Counted from the stretch's first letter, positions 16,023-24,371 are shown. The stretch is 26,130 bases of DNA from Akkermansiaceae bacterium UBA1518 (GCA_002323895.1 DCQM01000048.1:1-26130); one strand, 5' to 3'. The notes: generated by a model not told the origin, from the sequence alone. Translations and numbers: made by a program.

Positions 16023-17696
16023 ATGAAAACAATTCTCATTGCTGCCATATTAGCTTCTCTCCTTCCCGCCCAGACAATCACCTGGACCAAAGAACACGAA
16101 ACCTCCGTTCAAAATAGCACAACCAAATTTGCTTCGAATCTGCCGAGTCAAATGGTTATTATTGGACGACTTGGTTTATTCGAAACAAGACCAGCGGTCG
16201 TTATTAGCGTAAACGGCCATATTCTCTCTCCATTCTTACCGAGCATTGACGGAGAGGATGCACCCTATCTTCTTTATCGGATCGATGGCTCTCGTATCGA
16301 ACTCGAGACAGTCGCTGAAAATCCAAAACGCTTCGTTTCCTTACTCAAAATTAAACAACCACCATCTAACCTCGTTCCGGTCCGGGTTTCAAAAATCGCA
16401 GATCACACTGTGCTCGTGCCCACCACGGCGCCCATCACTTCAATTGGAGAGCCTCCAAGCCTCTTCGTAGATCATCTTGAGTTTGCTCCTCCAAAGGAAG
16501 CTAAAGCACTTAGGCTAGATAGTACGCTTTACACCCTCGGAGCTCCTGTCTTCGACCTCACTGGAGCCTTGATCGCCACCACTTTAAAGGGTCGCAAAAC
16601 AAATACTCCAGCCCTTATGATCAAATGGTTAATTGCTGACTTCCCGGAACTTGATTCCATCCTCGCGAACGAAAGTATTTCGGATCTTGAGAAACTACCA
16701 CTCGCGCCAAAGGTCACTCAAGAAGAAGCGAAGGAAATGATAATCTCGCCCATTACCCGCGCACGCCAGCGCTTCATCCAAAAGTCGCACCAAGACCCAC
16801 TACCTTGTGTCCTCGTCTCTAACGAAGGGACGCAAGCAACTCACTCCGTTATTGGAACGATCATTCACGCGGAAGGGCTTATCATCACAAAAGCCAGTGA
16901 CCTTGGCCCATCCCTTATAGTTCGTTACAACGGCAAAAACTATCCAGCAGTTCTTCTTTCGACTGACGAGACAACTGATCTTGCATTAGTTGGCATCTCC
17001 GAATTAGGGATGCCAGTTGTTCGTTGGATTGATGAACTCCCAGAATCCGGCTCAGTCGTAGCCTCTCCGATCTTACTTCAAGAATCCACAGATGAAATGG
17101 TTGCAGAACCGACGTCCTATTTGGGAATTTTCAGCCATGTCCTAGGAATGGGAATTCCGACTGTTCATGCGACAAGCCAGGTCACCAGCCTAGGGGTCAC
17201 CACTGAACAACTTGATTCAGGATTAACGATCGCAGCGATTAAGCCTGATACTCCGGCTTTCGAAGCTGGGCTTTCGCCCGGGGACCTCATAAAAAGAATA
17301 AATAACCAACCGATTAATAAACGAGCTGACTTGACAGAATTTTTAAATCGTTGTGAGGTTGGAGAGAAAGTTACTGCCGAGATTGCGCGGGGTGGGTCCA
17401 CGAGCTCCCATGAGATTAAACTTATTTCACCGCTCATGATTCCTCCAGCGACCGGCATTAATCTTGCAGAGAATCTCTCCATGGTTCCCAGTATAAGGCG
17501 AGCCCCTTTTCCCGAGGTGATTGTTCACAGCACCCCAATTAATGCGTGGGATTGCGGATCTCCAGTCTTCGACATCAATGGAAATGCTCTGGGGATCAAT
17601 ATCGCCGCAGTTTCTCCAGCACGAACGATCGCCCTTAAACCAAAAGAAATTCGCGCAGCAATCGACCGCCTTCTCGCCAAGACCCGCGCTTTTTAG
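16023..17696 (+). CDS. Degenerate trypsin-like/PDZ secreted protein (pseudoprotease)
   Basis: A 557-residue protein with a signal peptide (about 1-17). A first trypsin-like domain (about 35-215) is recognisable only from beta-strand pattern and an LGAPVFDLTG segment in place of GDSGGPL. A second trypsin-like segment (about 270-345) has IITKASD where TAAHV is expected, followed by DETTDLALV with the Asp kept. A PDZ domain (about 400-475, AGLSPGDLIKRIN) comes next, and then the end of the second barrel with WDCGSPVF. Here Cys511 occupies the Ser position. No complete catalytic triad is visible, so it is probably a non-proteolytic binding protein. It is paralogous to the next gene, which has the same second half. 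It starts directly at the BatD-BatE stop and ends 5 nt before the paralogue. Confidence 0.75.
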   Translation: MKTILIAAILASLLPAQTITWTKEHETSVQNSTTKFASNLPSQMVIIGRLGLFETRPAVVISVNGHILSPFLPSIDGEDAPYLLYRIDGSRIELETVAENPKRFVSLLKIKQPPSNLVPVRVSKIADHTVLVPTTAPITSIGEPPSLFVDHLEFAPPKEAKALRLDSTLYTLGAPVFDLTGALIATTLKGRKTNTPALMIKWLIADFPELDSILANESISDLEKLPLAPKVTQEEAKEMIISPITRARQRFIQKSHQDPLPCVLVSNEGTQATHSVIGTIIHAEGLIITKASDLGPSLIVRYNGKNYPAVLLSTDETTDLALVGISELGMPVVRWIDELPESGSVVASPILLQESTDEMVAEPTSYLGIFSHVLGMGIPTVHATSQVTSLGVTTEQLDSGLTIAAIKPDTPAFEAGLSPGDLIKRINNQPINKRADLTEFLNRCEVGEKVTAEIARGGSTSSHEIKLISPLMIPPATGINLAENLSMVPSIRRAPFPEVIVHSTPINAWDCGSPVFDINGNALGINIAAVSPARTIALKPKEIRAAIDRLLAKTRAF

Positions 17697-17701
17697 TCTC
17701 G

Positions 17702-19834
17702 ATGAAAACCCTAATTTTCTTCCTCAGCTTCACCGGGGTTATCTTTTCCCAAACTCCAAAGGATTTGGATCGAATCCTTCGGAAGCTCGCCCCGGATTTG
17801 GTCGATGCAACTGTTGCGATCATGATCAACGGAGGCTCTGGTTCCGGCGTAATTGTAAGCCCGGAGGGATTGGTAATTACTGCTGCACACGTTACGAATG
17901 ATCCTAAAAAACAGATGAAAGTCCTTCTTTCTGATGGACGTGAACTTCCAGCAACTAGCCTTGGAGTTGATCACGAAACTGACGGCGCGCTCTTACAGAT
18001 CAACGCACCCGGACCTTTTCCCTACCGGCCTTACGTCGAAACAAAAACCTACAAGGTCAATGACTGGGTCATTGCGACTGGACACCCTGGGGGCCCAGTC
18101 GCAGGCCGTCCCGCTCCAGTTCGACTAGGCCGAATAAGCGAAGCCGGAACTAAGAACGGCTTCAGCGACGCCATAACAACTTCGGCAACCGTGATCTCAG
18201 GCGACTCTGGTGGCCCCCTTTACAACCTCAAGGGTGAGGTCATCGGGATTAACAGTAACATCAGTGGTTCCTGGCGAATCAACAAACACGTCCCTCTGCC
18301 CTCAATTGTTGCACGTTGGGATGCACTGATAGCTGGGGAAGCATTTGGCCGACCGATGAAGCCACAACAAGAGGCGGGAGATCTTTTTAACGAACCCTAT
18401 GCCAAACTTAGGGAGCGCTTTGAAGACGCCCTCAGCAAGCATAGTGAAAATGACCCAGAGGGCATGGCATTGCTCAAAAAACCACGACTTTTGGATCCTC
18501 ACCACATGCAGAAATTTTTAGATCGCTGGGAGCCCGATCCTGAAGCACCAAAATCGCCTCAATATGGTTTTCAGCTGGAAGGTCGAGCTCCGCGAATCAC
18601 CTCAATTATTCCCAATAGTCCTGCGGCTAAAAGTGAACTCAGAATCGGTGATGTGATCACTGCAGTCAACGGTCACCCGTTTCCAAGAACTACCGATCTT
18701 GCTCTCATCCTTAAAAAAGGGGGGAAAGTTTCGCTGACGCTCAACCGGGGTAAAATCGTGGAACTGACGCCAATGGAGGTCATCGCCCGCAAGCACTTCC
18801 CCCAACCAGTAGCCGGTGTGATTGACATGATTGTCATCGAAGCCCCTGACGGCGACAATAGGCCAGAGCAAATCCCTGAGAAAAGCTTCACTGGAGATGT
18901 AGAAATCATTCGGAAGAGATTCGAAAATTCTATTATCCAACTTAAAAGCGGGCGGGGAAAAACACTTGTCTCAGCAACTGTCATCCACGAAATAGGCCAA
19001 CTTATCACTAAAGCCTCCGAAATCGCAGATGTCGAAGATCTCAGTGCAACCGTAAATGGTCAGAATTATCCTGTCACAATTATGGCGATAGACGAAGCGA
19101 CAGATCTCGCGCTAATCAATATCGATGTAAAAGGTTTGGTCCCAGTGAAATGGGAAGCGAAGGAACCCAAAGTCGGACAACTTCTTGTCACTCCGGACGG
19201 GAAAACCGTTTTGGTCGGAGTAATTACACAACCAGGCCGTGAAGCCCCAAAGAAAGGCTATGAGCTCAATCACACCACCGAAAAGCCGTCAGCCTATCTG
19301 GGTGTCACTTTTTCTGCCGAAACCTCAGCACCGGTTATTGAAACTATTGAAATTGGAAGCCCTGCCGATAAAATTGGAATTCTAGAAGGAGACAAGATCA
19401 TTCAGTTCGAGGGAGTTCCCGTCTCAACCGTAGAAGCACTTGCCGAACTCCTAACAAAACGCTCACCAGGTGAGAAAGTTGAAATCACACTTCAGAGAGG
19501 GAGTGAAGAAGTGAAAGTCAAACCAATTTTAGATGTCCGCCCAGCTACTGCTGCTGGCTCTTTCGATCGCCAAGCCTCCCAACGCGACGGCCGGCTTAGC
19601 GAGCTTAGCGCTCGAGGTGGCGATCTGAGTCAACGACGCGACGACTTCCCCTACGTTCTTTACCACGATCAACTCTTAACCCCACGCTTAACCGGAACGC
19701 CTTTGGTCGACCTTAAGGGCGAGGTCGTTGGGATCAATATTGCGAGGGCGATGAGACACCGCTCACTAGCGATTCCAACTTTAAATCTTGATCGCGTAAT
19801 CGAAAAACTTCGGAGCGAAGCATTAGAAAATTAA
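17702..19834 (+). CDS. HtrA-like serine protease with a second, inactive trypsin-PDZ half
   Basis: A 710-residue secreted protein (signal peptide about 1-17, ending VIFSQ). The N-terminal trypsin-like domain has a complete triad: His63 in TAAHV, Asp94 in HETDGALL and Ser169 in SGDSGGPL. A PDZ domain follows (about 290-350, LRIGDVITAVNG). The second half repeats the fold: a degenerate trypsin segment (about 395-500) with LITKASE instead of TAAH, an inserted PDZ (about 530-610, GILEGDKIIQFEG), and a final LTGTPLVDLKGEVVGIN with Thr at the Ser position. The first half should be an active periplasmic S1C-type protease. The second is probably structural or substrate-binding. It is the last gene of the Bat cluster and converges with the GH75-like gene. 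Confidence 0.85.
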   Translation: MKTLIFFLSFTGVIFSQTPKDLDRILRKLAPDLVDATVAIMINGGSGSGVIVSPEGLVITAAHVTNDPKKQMKVLLSDGRELPATSLGVDHETDGALLQINAPGPFPYRPYVETKTYKVNDWVIATGHPGGPVAGRPAPVRLGRISEAGTKNGFSDAITTSATVISGDSGGPLYNLKGEVIGINSNISGSWRINKHVPLPSIVARWDALIAGEAFGRPMKPQQEAGDLFNEPYAKLRERFEDALSKHSENDPEGMALLKKPRLLDPHHMQKFLDRWEPDPEAPKSPQYGFQLEGRAPRITSIIPNSPAAKSELRIGDVITAVNGHPFPRTTDLALILKKGGKVSLTLNRGKIVELTPMEVIARKHFPQPVAGVIDMIVIEAPDGDNRPEQIPEKSFTGDVEIIRKRFENSIIQLKSGRGKTLVSATVIHEIGQLITKASEIADVEDLSATVNGQNYPVTIMAIDEATDLALINIDVKGLVPVKWEAKEPKVGQLLVTPDGKTVLVGVITQPGREAPKKGYELNHTTEKPSAYLGVTFSAETSAPVIETIEIGSPADKIGILEGDKIIQFEGVPVSTVEALAELLTKRSPGEKVEITLQRGSEEVKVKPILDVRPATAAGSFDRQASQRDGRLSELSARGGDLSQRRDDFPYVLYHDQLLTPRLTGTPLVDLKGEVVGINIARAMRHRSLAIPTLNLDRVIEKLRSEALEN

Positions 19835-19859
19835 ATCACCACAGCAAAACTTGTGATTT
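19833..19859. terminator. Possible bidirectional terminator between convergent genes
   Basis: AAATCAC (19833-19839) and GTGATTT (19853-19859) form a perfect 7-bp inverted repeat starting in the protease stop codon and ending at the GH75-like stop. It occupies the whole 24-nt gap between convergent genes. It is AT-rich and lacks a clean T-run, so it is only moderately convincing. Confidence 0.4.
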
Positions 19860-21178
19860 CAGTTATTTCCCTTTCTAGCTTTCGGAAGGGTATTGCTCCA
19901 TTCATGAAGCGTATAACCCTCGCCTAGCCCACCGATTTCATCAAGCAACTTGGCACATTCTGTTTTCCAAGATGAATAATCCGGCGCCTTCCATGTTCCG
20001 GAAGTCCTTGGAAACACAACATAGGTCACACCAAGACCCGAAACCGGCGCGTTATATGGAGTAGACTTCGGATTAAGCGCTTTAGCCATGCGTAGACTAG
20101 CCTCTCCGATTTTAAAACTTGGCCCCCCATCACCAACGATTGCCGGGTAAACATTTTTACCGTGAATAACGGCGACATAATCACCAACATTTGGTCCCCA
20201 CGCACTCTCCCGGTCCTGTAGCATAAAGACGGGGATTACGACAAAAGGATCATATTCAGCGATCAAAAAACTTCGACGTTTGAGATCAGCAATACCAGCA
20301 GAAAGACGCTTCACTTCACTAGAATTACCTTTGGCCTTTGCATCACCTAACATCTTGCTCCAGCCTTTAATCATAGGGTTTTCAATTTCCCCGGTCTTTT
20401 TCCAACCATAACTCGTAAATGGCTGATAATTCGCTGAATTTACAATCTTGTCAGGCATCGTCGGAACACGATCACCGTCCGATCCATCGGAGACCACATC
20501 CATATCGGTCTGAAATAGGAAGACCTTTCGTTTAGACTGAGGATGTTCTAGTTCAAGCATCGTCTCACAGTCAAAATAGTTGTGCTTTGTGAGAACTCGG
20601 TCAAACCGGTTGGCGTAAAGCTTCAAACGGGATTTCTTATTGTCATACAAACCCTTAAAAAATGGCGATACTCTTGATTTCTCCATGAGAGCTTCTAGCC
20701 CAGGAAGGATTTCGGGAAGCTCTGGGTTTTGCTTTACCACCTCATCGAACCGCCTCGCAGCTTCCGGTCGAACCACTGAAAAAGTAAGTGATGCTTCATA
20801 AGTCCCATCTTTTTCCCTCTCGCTCGATGCCAAGCGACCTTCCTTTTCTCGGATTTGGTATTTATAATCAAATCCCCTAGACGTTTTGGAAACATCAGTC
20901 CCCTTCTCGATCTGATAATATGGCGGCCTCACTAGGATTTTCTTTTCAACGACCCTATCTTTATAAATCACATCTGGCTTTGGTTCTTTTTTTCGAAGAG
21001 GCGGCGTGATTTTGCGCTCTAGGCCAAGTCGCCTCCGGATTTTTTCTGGAATCGGAGTAAGAATGGTGATTCCGAGAACAAAGGCTGAAACTGCAAAAAA
21101 TGCTGTAACCCATGGGAAAGAGTTTGAAGCACGTCGTTTCACACCGTCAATTTTGTAGGGGGTCGGGTTGGAAGCCAT
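19859..21178 (-). CDS. Membrane-anchored GH75-like (chitosanase family) protein
   Basis: A 439-residue protein. It has a short cytoplasmic start, one transmembrane helix (about residues 22-43, WVTAFFAVSAFVLGITIL) and a basic, proline-rich linker. A middle region of about 100 residues is not recognised. The C-terminal domain (about 185-420) contains TDMDVVSDGSDGDR, AEYDPFVVIPVF, GDYVAVIHG and AIVGDGGPSFKIGEASLRMA. These Asp/Gly-rich motifs resemble the glycoside hydrolase family 75 (fungal chitosanase-type) domain found in some Verrucomicrobiota. It would act outside the membrane on chitosan-like or other amino-sugar polymers. In-frame starts at 21214 (ATG) and 21217 (GTG) would add 12-13 residues. 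I prefer the ATG at 21178, but no ribosome binding site decides it. It is divergent from selD. Confidence 0.68.
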   Translation of the reverse strand: MASNPTPYKIDGVKRRASNSFPWVTAFFAVSAFVLGITILTPIPEKIRRRLGLERKITPPLRKKEPKPDVIYKDRVVEKKILVRPPYYQIEKGTDVSKTSRGFDYKYQIREKEGRLASSEREKDGTYEASLTFSVVRPEAARRFDEVVKQNPELPEILPGLEALMEKSRVSPFFKGLYDNKKSRLKLYANRFDRVLTKHNYFDCETMLELEHPQSKRKVFLFQTDMDVVSDGSDGDRVPTMPDKIVNSANYQPFTSYGWKKTGEIENPMIKGWSKMLGDAKAKGNSSEVKRLSAGIADLKRRSFLIAEYDPFVVIPVFMLQDRESAWGPNVGDYVAVIHGKNVYPAIVGDGGPSFKIGEASLRMAKALNPKSTPYNAPVSGLGVTYVVFPRTSGTWKAPDYSSWKTECAKLLDEIGGLGEGYTLHEWSNTLPKARKGNN

Positions 21179-21238
21179 GATTATTTTAAATCGCCTTGAT
21201 AAATAAACAATCATCACAAAAGGGAAAGGGTTTTCAAA

Positions 21239-21254
21239 TAGCGATGATTCGCTA
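21239..21254 (+). promoter_or_regulatory. Hairpin in the selD leader
   Basis: TAGCGA (21239-21244) and TCGCTA (21249-21254) form a perfect 6-bp stem with a TGAT tetraloop, ending 10 nt before the selD ATG. It could influence initiation of selD or mark its transcription start region. Chance occurrence is possible. Confidence 0.4.
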
Positions 21255-21264
21255 CCATCCGACC

Positions 21265-22317
21265 ATGAGCCCCGAAAAGACCAAACGCCTGACAGAACTT
21301 GCCTCCTGTGGAGGATGAGCTTCTAAGCTCGGCCAAGCCGAACTCACGCAAGTTTTGCGTGGACTTAGTAACATCTCAGATCCAAATCTCCTCATCGGCT
21401 CAGCGAGTTCAGACGATGCCGCCATTTATCGTATCTCAGATGAGATCGCACTCGTTCAAACTCTGGATTTCTTCACCCCCATTGTAGACGACCCCTATCT
21501 TTTTGGGCAGATCGCCGCGGCCAACTCCCTCTCCGATGTTTACGCCATGGGAGGAAAGCCGATCACTGCCATGAATATTGTCGCGGTGCCTACCGATCAC
21601 CTCGATCTCGACACCATCAACATGATACTCAGAGGAGGCGCAGACAAAGTTGCCGAGGCTGAGTGCTCGCTCTCAGGTGGTCATACCGTACAAAACCCTG
21701 AACCTCTCTACGGCCTATCCGTCACCGGATTGGTAAACCCACATCGAGTCATATCAAATGCTGGCGCTCAGGCTGGAGATCACCTACTTCTTACCAAACC
21801 CCTAGGAACGGGTATTATCTCAACTGCCATAAAGCGAGGAATCTGCTCACCTGAGCTTGAAGAAAGAGCCTCCAAACAGATGGCTGCTCTCAACACACCG
21901 GGTTCTGCAATCGCCAAAGTTGGCCTAACAAAGGCTGGGACTGATGTGACTGGGTTTGGCCTACTGGGCCACCTTAGCCATCTTTGCCGAGAATCTGGAG
22001 TTACTGCGCACATCGACTCCGCGGCAGTTCCTGCAATCGATCCAAACGTCCTCGAATTTATCAGGCAAGGATGTGTCCCCGGGGGGAGTCGCGAAAACCT
22101 CCGACTTGCCAAAGAATTCACAACCTTCGCCAGCAACCTTACGGAGGAAATTCAAATCCTTCTTGCCGATGCTCAGACTTCTGGCGGACTTCTTATCGCC
22201 GTCAACCAAAGTGACCTAAATCAAGCCCAAGATGTCCTCTATGCAAATGGAGCGAATATTTTTGCTGAAATTGGAGTTCTGACTAGCCCTACCGAAAAAC
22301 CGATCGTCGTCTCATAA
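21265..22317 (+). CDS. selD: Selenophosphate synthase, itself a selenoprotein (UGA = Sec at codon 18)
   Basis: Makes selenophosphate from selenide and ATP, the selenium donor for selenocysteine and selenouridine. The 350-residue frame from the ATG is full length if the TGA at 21316-21318 is read as selenocysteine. The N terminus then reads LASCGGUASKLG, placing Sec18 at the catalytic Cys17 position of E. coli SelD and Lys21 at the essential Lys20. Downstream motifs are intact: SSDDAAIY with the metal-binding Asp, TLDFFTPIVDDPY, NSLSDVYAMGG, SGGHTVQNPE, and TDVTGFGLLGH. Starting after the TGA (TTG at 21355) would remove the active site. A suitable SECIS hairpin follows the TGA. No Shine-Dalgarno sequence is visible. 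The sulfatase starts 36 nt downstream. Confidence 0.95.
21344..21362 (+). promoter_or_regulatory. Bacterial SECIS element in selD
   Basis: ACGCAA (21346-21351) and TTGCGT (21355-21360) form a perfect stem, extended by C-G and T-G pairs to 8 bp (21344-21362). The loop is GTT, with G first. The loop begins about 34 nt after the TGA, inside the spacing usually given for bacterial SECIS elements, whose loops carry a G in the first two positions. A second, 5-bp hairpin (21329-21341, loop CAA) lies closer but lacks that G. Confidence 0.65.
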
Positions 22318-22353
22318 TTCTTCATCTTGGCAAAACTTCAGGAAACAATCAGG

Positions 22354-23781
22354 ATGGCTCCTATGATCATTCGATTACTTCTTTTTCTTTTGGCTATTTC
22401 GCAACTTGCGGGAAAGAAGCGGCCAAATATTCTCTTCTGTATCGCTGACGACTGGGGTGCTCCCCATGCCTCTATCTACAAAAATGATGACGTAGTTCAA
22501 ACTCCGACCTTTGACAGAATTGCTCGAGAAGGTGCCCTTTTCCATAACGCCTACGTTTCGTCACCCTCCTGCACCCCCTGCCGAAATTCCATTATGACTG
22601 GACAATGGCACTGGCGCTTAAAGGAAGGTGCCAATCTTTACGGGACTCTTTCGCAGGAGGTCGAAACTTACTCGAGACTCCTTAAAAAATCAGGCTACCA
22701 CACCGGGTCATGGCGTAAGTCATTTGGACCTGGAAAGCTTGAAGGAAAGTTTCTCAAAGAGCATCCTGCCGGAAATATTTATCGCAAAGGCTTCTCAGAA
22801 TTCCTCGCTCAGCGGCCATCGAAAGAGACTCCATTTTGCTTTTGGTTAGGGGCTTCCGACCCGCATCGGGGCTACAAAAAAGGATCCGGAAAGGAGTCCG
22901 GTATGGACCTTTCTAAAATCAAACTTTTCTCTTTTTTCCCTGATGATCCTGAAGTCCGCAGCGATGTTGCGGATTACTACTTCGAGGTCCAGCGTTTCGA
23001 CTCCGATGTCTCTAAAGCGATCGCTCGCCTTGAAGCAATTGGCGAACTAGAGAACACAATTATTGTGGTTACTGGCGATCACGGCATGCCCTTTCCCCGG
23101 TGTAAATCTAATCTCTACGATTCTGGAACCCGAGTTCCTCTCGCGATCCGATGGGGGCAAAAAATCAAAAAGGGTCTAGAATTTAAGGATTTTGTTTCTC
23201 TCACCGATCTCGCCCCTACTTTCCTTCAGGCAGCGAACGTAACAGCACCTATCGAAATGACCGGTAAAAGCCTTCTTCCAGCCTTAACAGGAAAAGGTGG
23301 ACTAAGAAAATTCATCCTTACGGGTAAAGAACGACATGTTCCAAGCCAAGAGTCCCCCAGTATGGAGGGGTATCCATCCCGATCATACCGCGATCACAAT
23401 TTTCTCTACATCCGCAACTACTCACCAAACCTCTGGCCAAACGGTACCCCAAACTGGAAAAAAGCGACAATAAAGAACACATGGTATGGGGACACCGATA
23501 ATGGCCCTACTAAGTCAGCAATCGTCGACTTAGGATTACACTCAAAGTTCTACCAATGGAGCTTCGCCAAACGTCCGAGCGAAGAGTTCTACGATCTCAA
23601 TAGCGATCCAGAGCAACTTAAAAATCTTGCGGCACAAATGCCAAAGCTTGTCGCTAAGTATCGCAATTCCCTTGAAACTGAACTTAGAGCCACTGGTGAC
23701 CCGCGTCATGGCGGCCCAAAATTTGATTTTACAGAACCCGCCTACACAGGCGGCGGACCACGTTTTCCAGGAAAACGCTAA
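22354..23781 (+). CDS. Secreted sulfatase (N-sulfoglucosamine sulfohydrolase-like)
   Basis: An S1-type sulfatase of about 475 residues that hydrolyses sulfate esters or N-sulfates of glycans. It has a signal peptide (IIRLLLFLLAISQLAG, about residues 5-20), then NILFCIADDWG with the metal Asp pair, SPSCTPCRNSIMTGQ with the C-x-P-x-R motif whose first Cys is converted to formylglycine, SDPHRGYKKGSG, and GDHGMPFPRCKSNLYD with the late Asp-His. These flanks match heparan N-sulfatase-like sulfatases common in planctomycetes and verrucomicrobia. The start is either the ATG at 22354 or the one at 22363, which has an AGGA 8 nt upstream. Maturation needs a formylglycine-generating enzyme or anaerobic maturase, neither of which is in the window. 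The stop codon overlaps that of the next, convergent gene. Confidence 0.92.
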   Translation: MAPMIIRLLLFLLAISQLAGKKRPNILFCIADDWGAPHASIYKNDDVVQTPTFDRIAREGALFHNAYVSSPSCTPCRNSIMTGQWHWRLKEGANLYGTLSQEVETYSRLLKKSGYHTGSWRKSFGPGKLEGKFLKEHPAGNIYRKGFSEFLAQRPSKETPFCFWLGASDPHRGYKKGSGKESGMDLSKIKLFSFFPDDPEVRSDVADYYFEVQRFDSDVSKAIARLEAIGELENTIIVVTGDHGMPFPRCKSNLYDSGTRVPLAIRWGQKIKKGLEFKDFVSLTDLAPTFLQAANVTAPIEMTGKSLLPALTGKGGLRKFILTGKERHVPSQESPSMEGYPSRSYRDHNFLYIRNYSPNLWPNGTPNWKKATIKNTWYGDTDNGPTKSAIVDLGLHSKFYQWSFAKRPSEEFYDLNSDPEQLKNLAAQMPKLVAKYRNSLETELRATGDPRHGGPKFDFTEPAYTGGGPRFPGKR

Positions 23782-24299
23782 CTAGCAGATTTTTCAATCG
23801 CGGGCTTTTTTGGAGGATCCGGCTTGTATTTGGTCACAAGAAATCCGCCAACAGCAGCCAAACCAATCCCAGCGTAAAACTGCCACCGAATTCCAGCCAT
23901 TCCCCCTTCAGGAGGGTGCATCCAAAGTGCGACCAAGGCATTCACAATAGGTGCACCAGCAAATATGATGGACATCACGGCGGCGGGCTGTCCTTTAGCT
24001 CCAAACGCAAGAAGAACCCCCAAAGCGCCAATCGCTCCAACGGTGCCAGCAATCAAAGACCATTTGAAACCAACCGCGGTAAATCTGAGGTTGGAACCCG
24101 AAAGCTTGAGCAAGATCAAAGGTGCAATGACTGCCACCAAGAAATAAGCAATTCCTACCACCAAAAAAGCCTTATAACGCCCGAACTCGGGATCCTTCAT
24201 TCCAATTGCTCCCTTGTGAAGAAACACCCCATAAAGCCCCCAAAAGGCAACCGTCATAAGTGCAAACCCTAACCAATTCATATTTTTCTGTGCCGCCAT
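23778..24299 (-). CDS. EamA/DMT-type small membrane protein
   Basis: A 173-residue protein with about five hydrophobic helices (near residues 8-28, 42-64, 75-100, 105-127 and 140-158) and a Lys/Pro-rich cytoplasmic tail. The pattern WGLYGVFLHKG, a conserved central Gly/Ala-rich helix and GIGLAAVGGFLVTKYKP resemble a single EamA (drug/metabolite transporter) unit, half the length of ordinary ten-helix DMT proteins. It would need to dimerise to transport. Substrate unknown. An AGGAG lies 11 nt before the ATG, the best ribosome binding site in the window although widely spaced. The stop codon overlaps that of the convergent sulfatase. The upstream thioesterase is on the same strand, 72 nt away. 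Confidence 0.75.
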   Translation of the reverse strand: MAAQKNMNWLGFALMTVAFWGLYGVFLHKGAIGMKDPEFGRYKAFLVVGIAYFLVAVIAPLILLKLSGSNLRFTAVGFKWSLIAGTVGAIGALGVLLAFGAKGQPAAVMSIIFAGAPIVNALVALWMHPPEGGMAGIRWQFYAGIGLAAVGGFLVTKYKPDPPKKPAIEKSAS

Positions 24300-24371
24300 G
24301 ATTCTCTCAGCTCCTAGTAGTATCGCTGAACTTCTCTATCTGACCACCGCGAAATTCAGAAGAGTGTAATT

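Noticed and set aside
21316..21318. In-frame TGA as a nonsense mutation making selD a pseudogene
   Set aside because: The rest of the gene is intact, the TGA sits exactly at the catalytic Cys/Sec position, and a SECIS-like hairpin follows.
21329..21341. Hairpin TCGGC-CAA-GCCGA as the SECIS element
   Set aside because: It is close to the TGA, but its loop has no G in the first two positions. The 21344-21362 stem fits better. It may still assist.
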